Shown in pieces: positions 1-14,800 of a stretch of 64,000 nt of DNA; positions within the stretch are counted from its first letter, which is position 1, and each line of letters opens with the position of its first letter. Source of the DNA: Tubiluchus corallicola (Eukaryota > Priapulida > Priapulimorpha > Priapulimorphida > Tubiluchidae); assembly GCA_030141605.1 (NCBI GenBank), contig JAQGDQ010001033.1, forward strand, positions 1 to 64,000, given 5' to 3'. The position numbers and the translations under genes are program-made. A model generated the notes under the pieces. That model searched no databases and was not told the DNA's origin. It saw only the letters and a list, made by a program, of their open reading frames with translations.

Positions 1-535
1 TTGGTGATGAGAAAGTTTGACTAGCCTTAATATCAGACTGACTGTAGTTTTGAAAATACGGACCAAATAAGACTTTACAACTAACTTTTTTCATACAAAG
101 TTCAGCCGTAAACGAGGGGCTACTTAATTTAGACCGTCGTGGCGGGCCTGAAACACAAGTCAGTATCAAAAACAGTCGTCCCAGACAAGACAAAAATGAA
201 CTGATGGGAGTGTCTTAGCCATAGGCACATATGTCGTATACACATTCCCGCGATCAGCTAATTGGCTTTGTACGGCAGATGAACCTGTCACGACACAGTT
301 GCCCCCAGTGGTTATCCACCAATTCATTGACTACACACAATATTGCTCAACTTCAGTTGCTGTGAGCATTCAGCTCTTTCCCTCATCCTTGGCAATATAG
401 CACCTGTACGACTTATACAATCGTTCGTGACGAGACTTATAAGTCTGATAAGAATAAACCCATCCAATTACTGAAGGATGAGGATGCAAACGTACAAGTG
501 AATCGAAACTTGTCCAAGAAATGTACAACAGTTAC
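1..535 (-). other. P5B ATPase intron, left edge
   Basis: Sequence downstream of exon 11. I looked for the following PGD-containing actuator exon and did not find it. No repeats seen. Confidence 0.6.
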
Positions 536-737
536 CCTGTTTTCCTCGCCAGACGGTGACGATGTCGTGCGCAACCACCTTATTCCTGAGCTCCTGCTGC
601 ATTTTCCGGATAGTGTAGCACGACCAGGACAAGGAAATGATCGACACGACTACAATGCACGTAGCGTAATACATGTATTCATCAAAATACCACAATAAAC
701 AGCTGAACACTTGAAAGACGTAGAATGGCGTCAAAAC
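536..737 (-). CDS. ATP13A: P5B ATPase coding exon 11: M1 and M2
   Basis: 202 nt, acceptor acattgcag, donor gtaact. Encodes VLTPFYVFQVFSCLLW, DEYMYYA, a second hydrophobic segment and then SCYTIRKMQQELRNKVVAHD (residues 373-439). Strong match to ATP13A3 M1-M2 and the start of the actuator domain (VLNPFYIFQLFS, DEYYYYA, SIRK). Ends with one spare base; the next exon is off the window. Confidence 0.96.
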
Positions 738-3700
738 CTGCAATGTTCAAATGGCAATACATTATCTGCCGCTTAATTAATCCAGCTTGGCATCAAGCTA
801 AATGGATTTGTTAAACGGGTGGATTTACAAATGTAAGAGAACTATTAAGTAGCATTTTGTATGTTAATACAGTGCAGAGTGTATATTTATGAAGCCAACA
901 CAGTCAGCAGCCACTCAGTAAAAGTTTATAAGTGCATTAATTTATTAGGATTCGTTGATTAAAGTAACTCGCCTAAAGTTAGTAGTATTGTTTACCTTCA
1001 TATGTGATAAACTGCTTGCCAAGTTAAAAACATGTAACTTTAATATCGGTGATGATTATTCATTTATCTGAGTCGTTAATGTTTTCCTGCGCATAACCTT
1101 TTATCAGTTAAAATCGGCAGTTTACTTTCGCACCGACGTCTCCCGACGTTTGTCCGGCAAACCGAGTTATGAGTTACATTATTAAATGGGGTGCTTGATT
1201 TTTGTGGACGCCAAAACGGATATGTGGACATCTTTTTTTCAGGTGTCACCTTCTTTGTGGATTTTTATGTACAAGTAAAAAAAAAACGTGTCCACAAGTT
1301 TACAGGTTTCAGTCCTTGTGACCACAAACACAAAGTTACTGTTAAATTTACTGTTTAGGTTGTGAATCTTTTACGTTGAAATTGTCGCTTTGGAGTTACG
1401 CATCCAAAACGGGTATTCAACTGCAGCCCACTGTACAGCATGCAGAAAAGTTTAATGCTGAAACATGTTCAGTATCGTCACCGATCTGTTCCAGTCGGAA
1501 AGTTTGCGAAAAATGCGATTACGCGGTGTTTCTAGCACGTCGTATTTCAGCAGCTCATACAGTAAATCCTGCTTCGTCGTCGTCGTCACCGCTGTCATGC
1601 AAAGTTGTAAAAAAGTGCTTAGAATAAAGATGCTGATCTAGCTAAAGTTAAAATGCGGGACAATCGTGTGATCTTACGTCACAATTTTGTGATCTTATGT
1701 CACAACTGTGTGATCTTATGTCACAATTGTGTGATCTTATGTCACAATCGTGTGATCTTACGTCACAATTTTGTGATCTTATGTCAGAACTGTGTGATCT
1801 TATGTCACAATTGTGTGATCTTATGTCACAATCGTGTGATCTTACGTCACAATTTTGCGTCTTCACACCGCCCAATTGGATTTATAACGCGAAGTTTGGA
1901 TTTAATAAACAGCAGATTTTACTAGCTTAAAATATTATACAGTTCCATTCCAGCAACAGTGACCACAATAAACGGATGGATTTATTAAGTGCATTCACTG
2001 TATTTCTGCTAGACAAAAGATGGTTTTATCTACACTAATTTTATGAAAAAGTCTAATAAAATCACATTACCGTTTAAATTGAATCTTATAATATAAACAT
2101 TCTAATAAAGATATGTATGTATTTCTTTTTCAAATCAAATTACACCCAATAATGTTAAAGGTTACTTAAAATTACTTAATGACAAGGTACAGCACAAGGA
2201 TGCAAATAAGAATGAATGAAAGTGGTGTAGAAAGAACATACACTTGTATCTTGGTCTGCCGCACGTCACTTTTACGGATATCGAAAAATTTGGACAAAAT
2301 CTGGTCTGTTAGAAAATCCCGCATACTATGGACACAGTTCGTTATTTCGCAAGCTGACTACTAGTTGGTGGGCCGTCACTTCTATTTACATCCCGCATAT
2401 TATGGACACAGTTCGTTATTTCGCAAGCTGACTACTAGTTGGTGGGCCGTCACTTCTATTTACATCCAAACAGCATGTAACGACACGTGGGTAGCTTGTA
2501 TGTCAGAGTGTTTAGTGGTTTAATCAGCATGTGTAAGCGGTTTAGAGTCAATTATGCAGAATTATTTGAGTCAATTGCAGACAGTATTTGTATACTTTTG
2601 CATAGGAGCCTGTACTAGACGTTTTTGAGACAATTAGATGCTTGATTCTACATTACCGTGAGTCTAATACACAGCGCCTGCTGTATTAGGTTAATATCGG
2701 TAAATACGAAAATCGGCAAATTCGGACCGACGTCTCCCCACGTTTGTCCGGCAAACCAAGTTATGAGCATACGTTATTAAATCAGCCACCACACAGTCGA
2801 ACTGATTTAGAGAGAAACTCCGGAGGAATGGAATTCGTATAACTAATTTCTAGGTGAAATGTGGTAACGTTTTTCTAATCCGCTATACTTAATAGCGAAA
2901 CGAGTTTCTGAATGGGAATTCCATAGATAAGAAGCACGAGAAAAAAAACAGGGATTTATGAGCAGCCTACAAATCCACATATGTCTAAAATCCACATAAG
3001 TGTGGACATTCAGGATGAGTGGAGGAAGTTTACAAATATAGGAAGTGCTACTTTCTATATGAAAAATGTAGTGACAGAAGATCCTTAACGTAGCAATAAA
3101 TGTTCAGTGCGTAAGGTTAACCTTAAATACGGTTTTGTAGAAGTTTTAAAAATTCATTATTACCTGATAATTGTTAATAAATAGAACCGATTGCATTTAG
3201 TAATTTTACTCCCTCGCTACCCCTTCTCCTTTACCCCTGTAATTCATCTTCTGACTTCTCCGCACTCATGCTGCTCTCCCCTTCTCCTCCTACACCCCCT
3301 GTAATTCATCTTCTGACTTCTCTGCACTCATGCTGCTCTCCCCTTCTCCTACACCCCCTGTAATTCATCTTCTGACTTCTCCGCACTCATGCTGCTCTCC
3401 CCTTCTCCGACACCCCCTGTAATTCAACTTCTGACTTCTCCGCACTCATGCTGCTCTCCCCTTCTCCTCCTACACCCCCTGTAATTCATCTTCTGACTTC
3501 TCCGCACTCATGCTGCTCTCCCCTTCTCCTACACCCCCTGTAATTCATCTTCTGACTTCTCTGCACTCATGCTGCTCTCCCCTTCTTCTCCTACACCCCT
3601 GTAATTCATCTTCTGGCTTCCCTGCACTCATGCTGCTCTCCCCTTCTCCTACACCCCCTGTAATTCATCTTCTGGCTTCCCTGCACTCATGCTGCTCTCC

Positions 3701-6700
3701 CCTTCTCCTACACCCCTGTAATTCATCTTCTGACTTCTCCGCACTCATGCTGCTCTCCCCTTCTCCTACACCCCCTGTAATTCATCTTCTGACTTCTCCG
3801 CACTCATGCTGCTCTCCCCTTCTCCTACACCCCCTGTAATTCATCTTCTGACTTCTCCGCACTCATGCTGCTCTCGAATTATGTTGTAAACGTAATTAAT
3901 TTTTGCTTTTACCCTGTAAAATGTGTATTTTAAGGAGACAAATAAAAATTGTCTATGTCTAATAATTAGTTCTTGAAGTTTGTGTGACATCATTCGTGTT
4001 AAAGATCTATTTACAAATATGCACAAATGAATAAATTACTAATGCTTTTTCATCGACTCACCTCTCGAAAGAGGATTTCGTACAATGGCCAAACTCTCAC
4101 TCGAATCAGATTTTCGCCAAAGACAATCCTCCTGCAAATGAGTAATGTTTTATGAAACTCCCTTCTTGCTTTCAGTCAATAGTTAAAAAACATGGGCATC
4201 TTTCATAGCCTGTAAACACTGACTATTTTGCACAGTGTGAAACTGGCTTTCAATCAATAGTTAAAAAACATGGGTATCTTTCACAGCCTGTAAATGCTGA
4301 CTATTTTGCACAGTGAGAAACAGGCTTTCAGTCAATTGTTAAAAAACACGGGTATTTTTCACAGCCTGTAAATGCTGACTATTTTGCACAGTGAGAAACA
4401 GGCTTTCAATCAATAGTTAAAAAACACAGGTATCTTTCATAGCCTGTAAATGCTGACAATTTTGCACAGTGAGAAACAGACTTTCAGTCAATTGTTAAAA
4501 AACATGGGTATCTTTCACAGCCTGTAAATGCTGACTATTTTGCACAGTGAGAAACAGACTTTCAATCAATAGTTAAAAAACATGGGTATCTTTCATAGCC
4601 TGTAAATGCTGACTATTTTGCACAGTGAGAAACAGACTTTCAGTCAATTGTTAAAAAACATGGGTATCTTTCACAGCCTGTAAATGCTGACTATTTTGCA
4701 CAGTGAGAAACAGACTTTCAGTCAATGGTTAAAAAACATGGGTATCTTTCACAGCCTGTAAATGCTGACTATTTTGCACAGTGAGAAACAGGCTTTCAAT
4801 CAATAGTTAAAAAACACAGGTATCTTTCATAGCCTGTAAATGCTGACTATTTTGCACAGTGAGAAACAGACTTTCAGTCAATTGTTAAAAAACATGGGTA
4901 TCTTTCACAGCCTGTAAATGCTGACTATTTTGCACAGTGAGAAACAGACTTTCAGTCAATTGTTAAAAAACACGGGTGTCTTTCATGGCCTGTAAATGCT
5001 GACTATTTTGCACAGTGAGAAACAGGCTTTCAATCAATGGTTAAAAAACACGGGTATCTTTCATAGCCTGTAAATGCTGACTATTTTGCACAGTGAGAAA
5101 CAGACTTTCAGTCAGCGGTTAAAAAACATGGGTATCTTTCACAGCCTGTAAACGCTGACTATTTTGCACAGTGAGAAACAGACTTTCAGTCAATGGTTAA
5201 AAAACATGGGTATCTTTCATAGCCTGTAAACGCTGACTATTTTGCACAGTGAGAAACAGACTTTCAGTCAATGGTTAAAAAACATGGGTATCTTTCATAG
5301 CCTGTAAACGCTGACTATTTTGCACAGTGAGAAACAGACTTTCAGTCAGCGGTTAAAAAACATGGGTATCTTTCACAGCCTGTAAACGCTGACTATTTTG
5401 CACAGTGAGAAACAGACTTTCAGTCAATGGTTAAAAAACATGGGTATCTTTCATAGCCTGTAAACGCTGACTATTTTGCACAGTGAGAAACAGACTTTCA
5501 GTCAATGGTTAAAAAACATGGGTATCTTTCATAGCCTGTAAACGCTGACTATTTTGCACAGTGAGAAACAGACTTTCAGTCAATGGTTAAAAAACATGGG
5601 TATCTTTCATGGCCTGTAAACGCTGACTATTTTGCACAGTGAGAAACAGACTTTCAGTCAATTGTTAAAAAACATGGGTATCTTTCATGGCCTGTAAACG
5701 CTGACTATTTTGCACAGTGAGAAACAGACTTTCAGTCAATTGTTAAAAAACATGGGCATCTTTCATAGCCTGTAAATGCTGACTATTTTGCACAGTGAGA
5801 AACAGACTTTCAGTCAGCGGTTAAAAAACATGGGTATGTTTCACAGCCTGTAAACGCTGACTATTTTGCACAGTGAGAAACAGACTTTCAGTCAATGGTT
5901 AAAAAACATGGGCATCTTTCATAGCCTGTAAATGCTGACTATTTTGTACAGTGAGAAACAAGCTTTCAGTCAATGGTTAAAAAACATGGGTATCTTTCAT
6001 AGCCTGTAAATGCTGACTATTTTGTACAGTGAGAAACAGACTTTCAGTCAATGGTTAAAAAACATGGGCATCTTTCATAGCCTGTAAATGCTGACTATTT
6101 TGCACAGTGAGAAACAGACTTTCAGTTAATGGTTAAAAAACACGGGTATCTTTCACAGCCTGTAAACGCTGACTATTTTGCACAGTGAGAAACAGGCTTT
6201 CAGTCAATGGTTAAAAAACACAGGTATCTTTCATAGCCTGTAAATGCTGACTATTTTGCACAGTGAGAAACAGGCTTTCAATCAATGGTTAAAAAACATG
6301 GGCATCTTTCATAGCCTGTAAATGCTGACTATTTTGCACAGTGAGAAACAGACTTTCAGTTAATGGTTAAAAAACATGGGCATCTTTCATAGCCTGTAAA
6401 TGCTGACTATTTTGCACAGTGAGAAACAAGCTTTCAGTCAATGGTTAAAAAACATGGGTATCTTTCATAGCCTGTAAATGCTGACTATTTTGTACAGTGA
6501 GAAACAGACTTTCAATCAATGGTTAAAAAACATGGGCATCTTTCATAGCCTGTAAATGCTGACTATTTTGCACAGTGAGAAACAGACTTTCAGTTAATGG
6601 TTAAAAAACACGGGTATCTTTCACAGCCTGTAAACGCTGACTATTTTGCACAGTGAGAAACAGGCTTTCAGTCAATGGTTAAAAAACACAGGTATCTTTC

Positions 6701-9700
6701 ATAGCCTGTAAATGCTGACTATTTTGCACAGTGAGAAACAGACTTTCAGTTAATGGTTAAAAAACATGGGCATCTTTCATAGCCTGTAAATGCTGACTAT
6801 TTTGCACAGTGAGAAACAAGCTTTCAGTCAATGGTTAAAAAACATGGGTATCTTTCATAGCCTGTAAATGCTGACTATTTTGCACAGTGAGAAACAGGCT
6901 TTCAATCAATGGTTAAAAAACATGGGTATCTTTCATAGCCTGTAAATGCTGACTATTTTGCACAGTGAGAAACAGGCTTTCAATCAATGGTTAAAAAACA
7001 CGGGTATCTTTCATAGCATGTAAATGCTGACTATTTTGCACAGTGAGAAACAGACTTTCAGTCAATGGTTAAAAAACACGGGTGTCTTTCATGGCCTGTA
7101 AATGCTGACTATTTTGCACAGTGAGAAACAGGCTTTCAATCAATGGTTAAAAAACATGGGTATCTTTCATAAGCATGTAAACGCTGACTATTTTGCACAG
7201 TGAGAAACAGGCTTTAGTCAATGGTTAAAAAACATCGGTATCTTTCATAGCATGTAAATGCTGACAATTTTGCACAGTGAAAAACAGGCACTGCTATGAG
7301 TGAGTCGGTATGGTTATATTCCTGCAGCAATGAAAAACTTACAAAATTCAACTTGGCAATTTTTTGAACCATGGTCCAAAATTGGCTTCAGTTTGCCTAT
7401 AAAGGTCATGCACAAATAAGCATAATGTGATGAAAACATTTGTAGGAATGCAGCTCAGTATTTACTGACGACTGAATCTACACAATAGTTGACAAATAGA
7501 AACATTTTTATGTATTTCTCACTGTAATAATATTTACATAAGCCTAACTAAAAGAAGCCATACCTATTAGCTTGTTCACCCGGCGTGAGACCATTGCACA
7601 TGTAGAAATAAGAGCATGGTACCCCACCAGAATCTAACGTTCTGAAATAATAAGCATAGTAATGTGAACGACGACGACGATGGTGGCGGTGATGATTATG
7701 ATAACGACAATGATAGTAACTACTGAAAATCTCGTAAACAAGATTACACTCAACAATGAATGAAATTCTACGGTGTATTTTTACTAATCTTGGCCTCTTT
7801 AACACAAATAAATATTTGGACAAGAGAAATCAACAAGAAAGGTTATAGGAAGCACAGCATTGGCAAGCCAAAGACGAAGAAACAACAATGGCTTTGCACG
7901 CCATTGTTTTCCAAGCAAGAGAAGAAACAACAATGGCTTTGCACGCCATTGTTTTCCAAGCAAGAGAAGAAACAACAATGGCTTTGCACGCCATTGTTTT
8001 CCAAGCAAGAGAAGAAACAACAATGGCTTTGCACGCCATTATTTTCCAAGCAAGAGAAGAAACAACAATGGCTTTGCACGCCATTGTTTTCCAAGCAAGA
8101 GAAGAAACAACAATGGCTTTGCATGCCATTATTTTCCAAGCAAGAGAAGAAACAACAATGGCTTTGCACGCCATTGTTTTCCAAGCAAGAGAAGAAACAA
8201 CAATGGCTTTGCACGCCATTATTTTCCAAGCAAGAGAAGAAACAACAATGGCTTTGCACGCCATTGTTTTCCAAGCAAGAGAAGAAACAACAATGGCTTT
8301 GCACGCCATTATTTTCCAAGCAAGAGAAGAAACAACAATGGCTTTGCACGCCATTATTTTCCAAGCAAGAGAAGAAACAACAATGGCTTTGCACGCCATT
8401 GTTTTCCAAGCAAGAGAAGAAACAACAATGGCTTTGCACGCCATTGTTTTCCAAGCAAGAGAAGAAACAACAATGGCTTTGCACGCCATTGTTTTCCAAG
8501 CAAGAGAAGAAACAACAATGGCTTTGCACGCCATTATTTTCCAAGCAAGAGAAGAAACAACAATGGCTTTGCACGCCATTGTTTTCCACGCAAGAGAAGA
8601 AACAACAATGGCTTTGCACGCCATTGTTTTCCAAGCAAGAGAAGAAACAACAATGGTTTTGCAAGCCATTGTTTTCCAAGCAAGAGAAGAAACAACAATG
8701 GCTTTGCACGCCATTATTTTCCAAGCAAGAGAAGAAACAACAATGGCTTTGCACGCCCCATTGTTTTCCAAGCAAGAGAAGAAACAACAATGGCTTTGCA
8801 CGCCATTATTTTCCAAGCAAGAGAAGAAACAACAATGGTTTTGCAAGCCATTGTTTTCCAAGCAAGAGAAGAAACAACAATGGCTTTGCACGCCATTGTT
8901 TTCCAAGCAAGATAAGAAACAACAATGGTTTTGCAAGTCATTGTTTTCCACGCAAGAGAAGAAACAACAATGGCTTTGCACGCCATTGTTTTCCAAGCAA
9001 GAGTTTCACCAAACGGAATCTGACACTAAACTGTAGCCAATCATCTTGGTGGAGCTCTTTTTAAAAGAGTTTTGTCACACCTTGTAAAGTGTTCATCTTC
9101 TCTTTCCAAAGAACATTAGCTCTCTCTCACACACAAGAGAAGCACTACAGGATTTTTGTACATAGGACTCAGGAAAGATTTAAAAAAAATCGGATAGATA
9201 AGTTTGAAGATAAATGAGCGAAGCTGTCTACGAATTCTAGACAAACCTGCTACATACACTGTCAAACTTAGTACCAAACCATTACCAGAATTATAATGTT
9301 CGTTAATAATAAAGATATAACCATTTGAATCATCACAACATCAGACTAAAGTGTAGCAACTCTTCAACGATCACACTACTTCAGAATGACGTAACCACCT
9401 GAGTAACTGAAAACTTTGCGACTCCGGCTCCCAGATGTAGCGGACTTTCTTGTTTTGAAAATACCGCATTTTTGGCACTGGCAAGAAATTTCCCTGCACA
9501 AACAAAAAACCAACAAAAATGAACGCCACGGTGTTCTAACACTAATAATAAAAAGCACTGGGCCTATTAAACAGCCCTATTTCTTACGTAAAGACATATT
9601 AATAATGCAAATTATATGAAATAATTAAATTTTAATCTAAGCTAACATGCATTCAGTTGCACTTTTATTTATTATTACCCAGGCCTGACGCTGCTTAACT

Positions 9701-11434
9701 TTCACAGCTGAGTACACACCGAGAGCACCCACAAATACGACACTTACATTTCATAGGTGACACTGGTCTGACACAGAAATGCGAAGTAAAGTTAGTAATA
9801 AAATGAATGCTTCACACAATGAATAATTCACTACTTTGCTTTAGTACTTCAAATGCCTTAGTGCTTACAATGCTTTAGTGCGTAATTTACTTTAGTACCC
9901 ACACTGCCAGAGTATATATTAATACATATTTTTACATATATATATATTTATAGAGCTCTAGAACAAGTTCGAAACATTTTGGTACTTATTCAAGTTTAGT
10001 ACTTACATTGCGGTCGGGAATGTGCAGCTTCTGAACGCCTGATGACTTTTGTATGTTTTCCATCTTTAGAGAATTTTTCTCCGAACTGAAATATTAGTAT
10101 AAGTATTAATCTTGCAACATTGCATGGTTACACGAATATATATATATACAAGAACAAATGGGAAAATGCTGGGCAAAAAGAAAAAAGAAAATATTGGAAG
10201 TTTAAAAATGACCAACCCAAGCACACTACTGACTATAATTCTTTCAAGATGAGACACTGAACCAACAGAGGTGTTATCTCAAACACATTTAGATGGTGAG
10301 TAAACAGTCCTTCAAGGCGGCAAACAGTCAAAATGAGACTGTTGTATGAAATCACCAATGGAAAGTGTTTAACTGTGTGGTTACCAATCCATTAACTGAC
10401 CAGGTTTAACACTGCTCAGCTATTGAGAAATGTTGTTTTCCTTTGGTGAATGTCTACGAAACTCAACTGTAAGGCAACGTAAAGTTTATTTCAAATAAGG
10501 CGTAATGCAGCAATTTTCTCAATTTCAAAAAAAATTTCTCAAGTCACAGGAAAATGTAAAATCAACAGGTACTACCCAAAAAGACGGTAAAACCAAGTGC
10601 AAACAGCTACACATCATCCATATCAGCATGTACATAAAATCACGATTAAAAATTGTGATCGAAGCGGACTAGACTGCGGTTAAAAGAGCTTGCACCAGGT
10701 ATTATGCCTTAGGGGATGTATTCAATCTTAACACGCCTAGCATTAGCAGCCGACGCGTTTAACTTTAAAAACTTGTTGCAACTTACGAAGCTGTATCTGT
10801 TGTCTGCTGAGCTGTAATTGTTAAGACTGGATGTACCCACCACTTCATGTGTTGGTCCTGCAAAATAGAAAAAAAAGTAAATATATCATTAACAAGAAGG
10901 GGACATGATTGCACCATGTTTTTATCACATTTTTTTCCCAAAGCCAGATTAATTCCATATTAGCAAAGGCTCTGCAAGAAAATTTGCGTATAAAAACACG
11001 TATAATCAAAAATACGCAAACATGCTACATAGTCCTCATTTATAACGCAAAACCCGTAGCAGCAGCTTTTACTGAATTAATTACATAATAATTACATCTT
11101 AATTACATTAATCCATTACATAATAATGGATGACGTCAGAACAATGGCTTTGCGTCAGCAGTTTTCTAAGCGAAAATTGCCACAAATAGAGCATCTAATT
11201 AACTCGTCAGTACTCCTTTTGGTGGACGTGTCCTAAAATATAGCCCAAATCATCGTGTAGCCCTGTTCTTCCTCTTTCTAAAGAGCCATATATCTCCTTT
11301 CGAGAGTCCCACCAGGCGCCACCAGAACGTTTTTTCTGCAGGCTGTTCGGTCAAAATTTCGAAAAAATCGCGACCTTTCGTTTGATGTATAGATCGCCGC
11401 AAATGGTGCCGTCGTCGGAGCTGTAGCCTCGAAT

Positions 11435-11500
<66 letters not shown>

Positions 11501-11791
11501 AGTAGAATTAATATGTACGATGAACATCTACAAATGAGCGGAAGGGATTGTTGGTCGGGTTTGTCTTGAAACACTTATCTGAAATGCGTAGTGGATTTCT
11601 AAATTAACCAATTGAAAAAAAGGAAAAGGCAGCAGCAGGCGGCAAAATTCCGATATTGAAGAAAGTGGCAAATTGTTTCACCCTAGAAAATCGCAACACT
11701 CGATTAACTCTTTATGGCAAGTACTTACTGCAGAACAAATGACGATATGCATACTGAATATAGAATGAAAATTACTTATAATTTAAAGCAT

Positions 11792-11844
<53 letters not shown>

Positions 11845-14800
11845 AATAATCTTTATTTAAAGTCGGCTTTTGGGTCAACAATTAACATTAGCTCAAAGAG
11901 CTATGCTACTATCACCCTGTAAATAACAACCTACAACTACATAACAGAGACTATTATTACCCCACTTTTATCCTAAATATCACGCGTCAGGCAGGGCAAC
12001 AGCAAGTCTTTGGTATGACCCGGCCGCTGGTTCAAACTCACGACCTCCCAGACGGAAAACAGACGCATTGCCACTAGACTAAACCGTCTGGTCTATTTGT
12101 ATGAGAAATGCATAAAACCATGAAGTGGTAGCCCTTATTTTGCCTCAGATATTATTTTGGTCTGCAAGAAATGCCAAAGGTGGCAAAGTAAGGTGAAATG
12201 GTCTAATATTATGGCTCTAGGTTACAAAAAGGCATCTGCTTTCTGTTTCTCTGCGCATAGTAAAGTTATGAAAGGAAGATGGGATGATTTTTCACATGCT
12301 GCCCCATTTTCAAGTCTGATAAAGTATACATTTTAACACAATTAATACTGCAAAAACGTTTCTGATAATTAAAGAATAAATTAAAATCTTAATTGACGGC
12401 GGGCGAGCCCAACTAGTGATGACATCACAAACTAACTTAATTTTCAACAGCAAAAATATTCCACGAGCGCGTTGCACGTGTTTGCGAAAGAGAAAGTTGA
12501 AGTACAGTGTTACTGTAAGATATTCAGTATGTTGTGCTAAAACTAGGTAAGTTTTAAGATAAAAATTGCCGCTGTACTCACGCATGAGCTGTCGAACGTG
12601 TGCAGTTCGTCAGAAACTAATACATCTGAACTGAGAGGTACAGCACCTGTTATTTGTGCAATGCGTTTCAGAAATGCAGACGCTAGTACCCGTCTGACTA
12701 GCGATTGGCGAAATTCATGTAACAGCGAAGAACTAGTGGCACGAAAGTGAAATCGTGTTTGTGTGGCAATAATTATTTCACGCAAGTCATTTTTGAAGAA
12801 AATTGCATGTTTCCTTTCAATATTTTAAAGAGTAGATTGTTTTGACCGTCAGTTTAAGATTGAGTCCAGTTTTGCTTTAAAATGTTTGCCAGTTGCACAT
12901 AAAAGTGTGACAGCCCTGAGTAATGAGCTGCTCTTGTGTTCCCAAATTTGTATTGACATCCTGTAGGATAGTTCCGGACACCAAGAGGACCCCCCGCTCA
13001 CTGATGAGTTCAAAGATTCAGCTTACAGACCTAGCTTCCAGAATTAGCTTCCAGAACTACACGTTACATTGTCATTTTTCATTGAGTTTACTCCTAGACA
13101 AGGTCTGTAAATTTCTTTATCTCTCTCAGGTGACGTTATTATCATGCATACCTTATAAATTATTCTCTAGTGATGCCAGAAACACTGATTGCTATTTCTC
13201 AAATGCAATAGATTTTATGAAATTCAAAAATCAAATTAAAAATTCACGGTATAAATATTTGCACGTCTTTTCTGCTACATTATCTTGATAGAAGTAGACT
13301 CGCCATGAAAGCTACATTTTATTTTGAAATTAACAAAATTAAATGACTACGACTGACAGGACAAAGAAAGACTCAGACTCAAGCAGTCAAATCCGAATCC
13401 ACTTCCTCATTGCTTGAGTCGAGCCTGCGGAGAGGCGGAAGTGGACTCGGATTCGACACATTCCTGTGATCAAAAACCAAGTCACGTGAACAAAAAAGAA
13501 GAATCCACAATACCCTGAGCAGGACGGAATCCGCCTCCTCCATTTCGCACTCCACGTGCGTTGCTTTGAGGTAGAGGTGGGGCAGCCAGTAGAAGAACAG
13601 GCGGAGAAATCCGACGGTCAAAACAATGCCAATCCATGTGATTATTGTTCGTAAACGGTGACGTTTATAGCCATAAATTTCCTAAAATAAACAGGAATGT
13701 ATCAAAAAATGTTTTGTTTAATTTATATATACATACGTATTAAAGTTTATATAGCCATAAGCTTCATTATATAGATAACATATATAAAACACACACATAT
13801 CAACAAAAATTCTCAGGCTATGAACTATTTGTCTTTTATGTTCAAAAATTAAGGAAATTCAGTAAAAGGAATCTCGTCTTCCTACGGGATTACGCAGAGT
13901 CCTTCAAACGACAAAAAACCCGAGAAGGAATGAGTTGCTGATGAACGTATATATTGGGAAAGACTTGGGAAATGCAACTCTGGATTCGTGGGATGATGCA
14001 ACGTGGGCAGTAGCGGCAGATAGTAGCGTCTGGCGTCAACAGGTGGAGCGTGACACGTTTTAGAACGTATAAACACGCAAACAACGATAGCTGAACAACT
14101 AAATTCTCTCAAGCTGTACATTCCAGAAGTGAGTGTGAACCACCAGTGTACACTCGGCATAAAAAATCTCATCCTCTTGGGATTTGAACCCACGACTTTA
14201 CCATTAAAGCAATTACAACAGCACAATAACCAGCTGTGCCACAGGTATCAGCTAATTAAGCACGAGCAATCAAGGATGAGAATGACAAATTGCAAAAACT
14301 CTGAAACAGGCCGGGGGTTTTGGGGCCACCTAGGCCCCCAATGGGGTTGAAATTGCAATTTTGTGACCATAGAGAGCCTCTAAGTGGACTTAAAATATCA
14401 ATTACTTTGTTTCATGCATAATTTAAAATACCCAACTATCAAGGATACATGATACCTAATTGTCTCAAAAACGCCTAAGTAGTGGACACTCCTATGCAAA
14501 AGTATATAAAAACTGTCTGCAATTGACTCAAATAACTCTGCACAATTGATTCTATATTTTTATACATAGGGATATACACGTGGTCACACTGATGTACCTG
14601 ATATAAACAAAGTGACGGCCTGCCAACTAGCGGTCAGCTTGTGAAATAATGTACTGGGTCTGTAAAAATTTTCTCAACGAATTTACACTATTTACAAAAA
14701 AAGGCACTACTGATCTTCCAAAAACTCGGAATTCCGAGCATCCGCGGAAAATTCTCATCCCTGTAGCAATGTTACCTGTTTTGAGTCCTAAAGAAATTGC

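Noticed and set aside
7830-9036. Several 300-390 codon frames on both strands
   Set aside because: All lie in the 45-bp array. A stop-free unit whose length is a multiple of 3 opens several frames at once, so length is no evidence of coding.
9376-9558. 60-codon minus-strand frame over exon 8
   Set aside because: Wrong frame. The P5B motif RYF...RYIW is in another frame bounded by splice sites.
12995-13020. Hammerhead-ribozyme core (ctgatgag)
   Set aside because: No paired stems or matching GAAA segment at the right spacing; a chance match.
14120-14246. tRNA gene
   Set aside because: A and B boxes are present, but no acceptor-stem pairing is seen and the sequence continues as a SINE-like body next to a LINE remnant.
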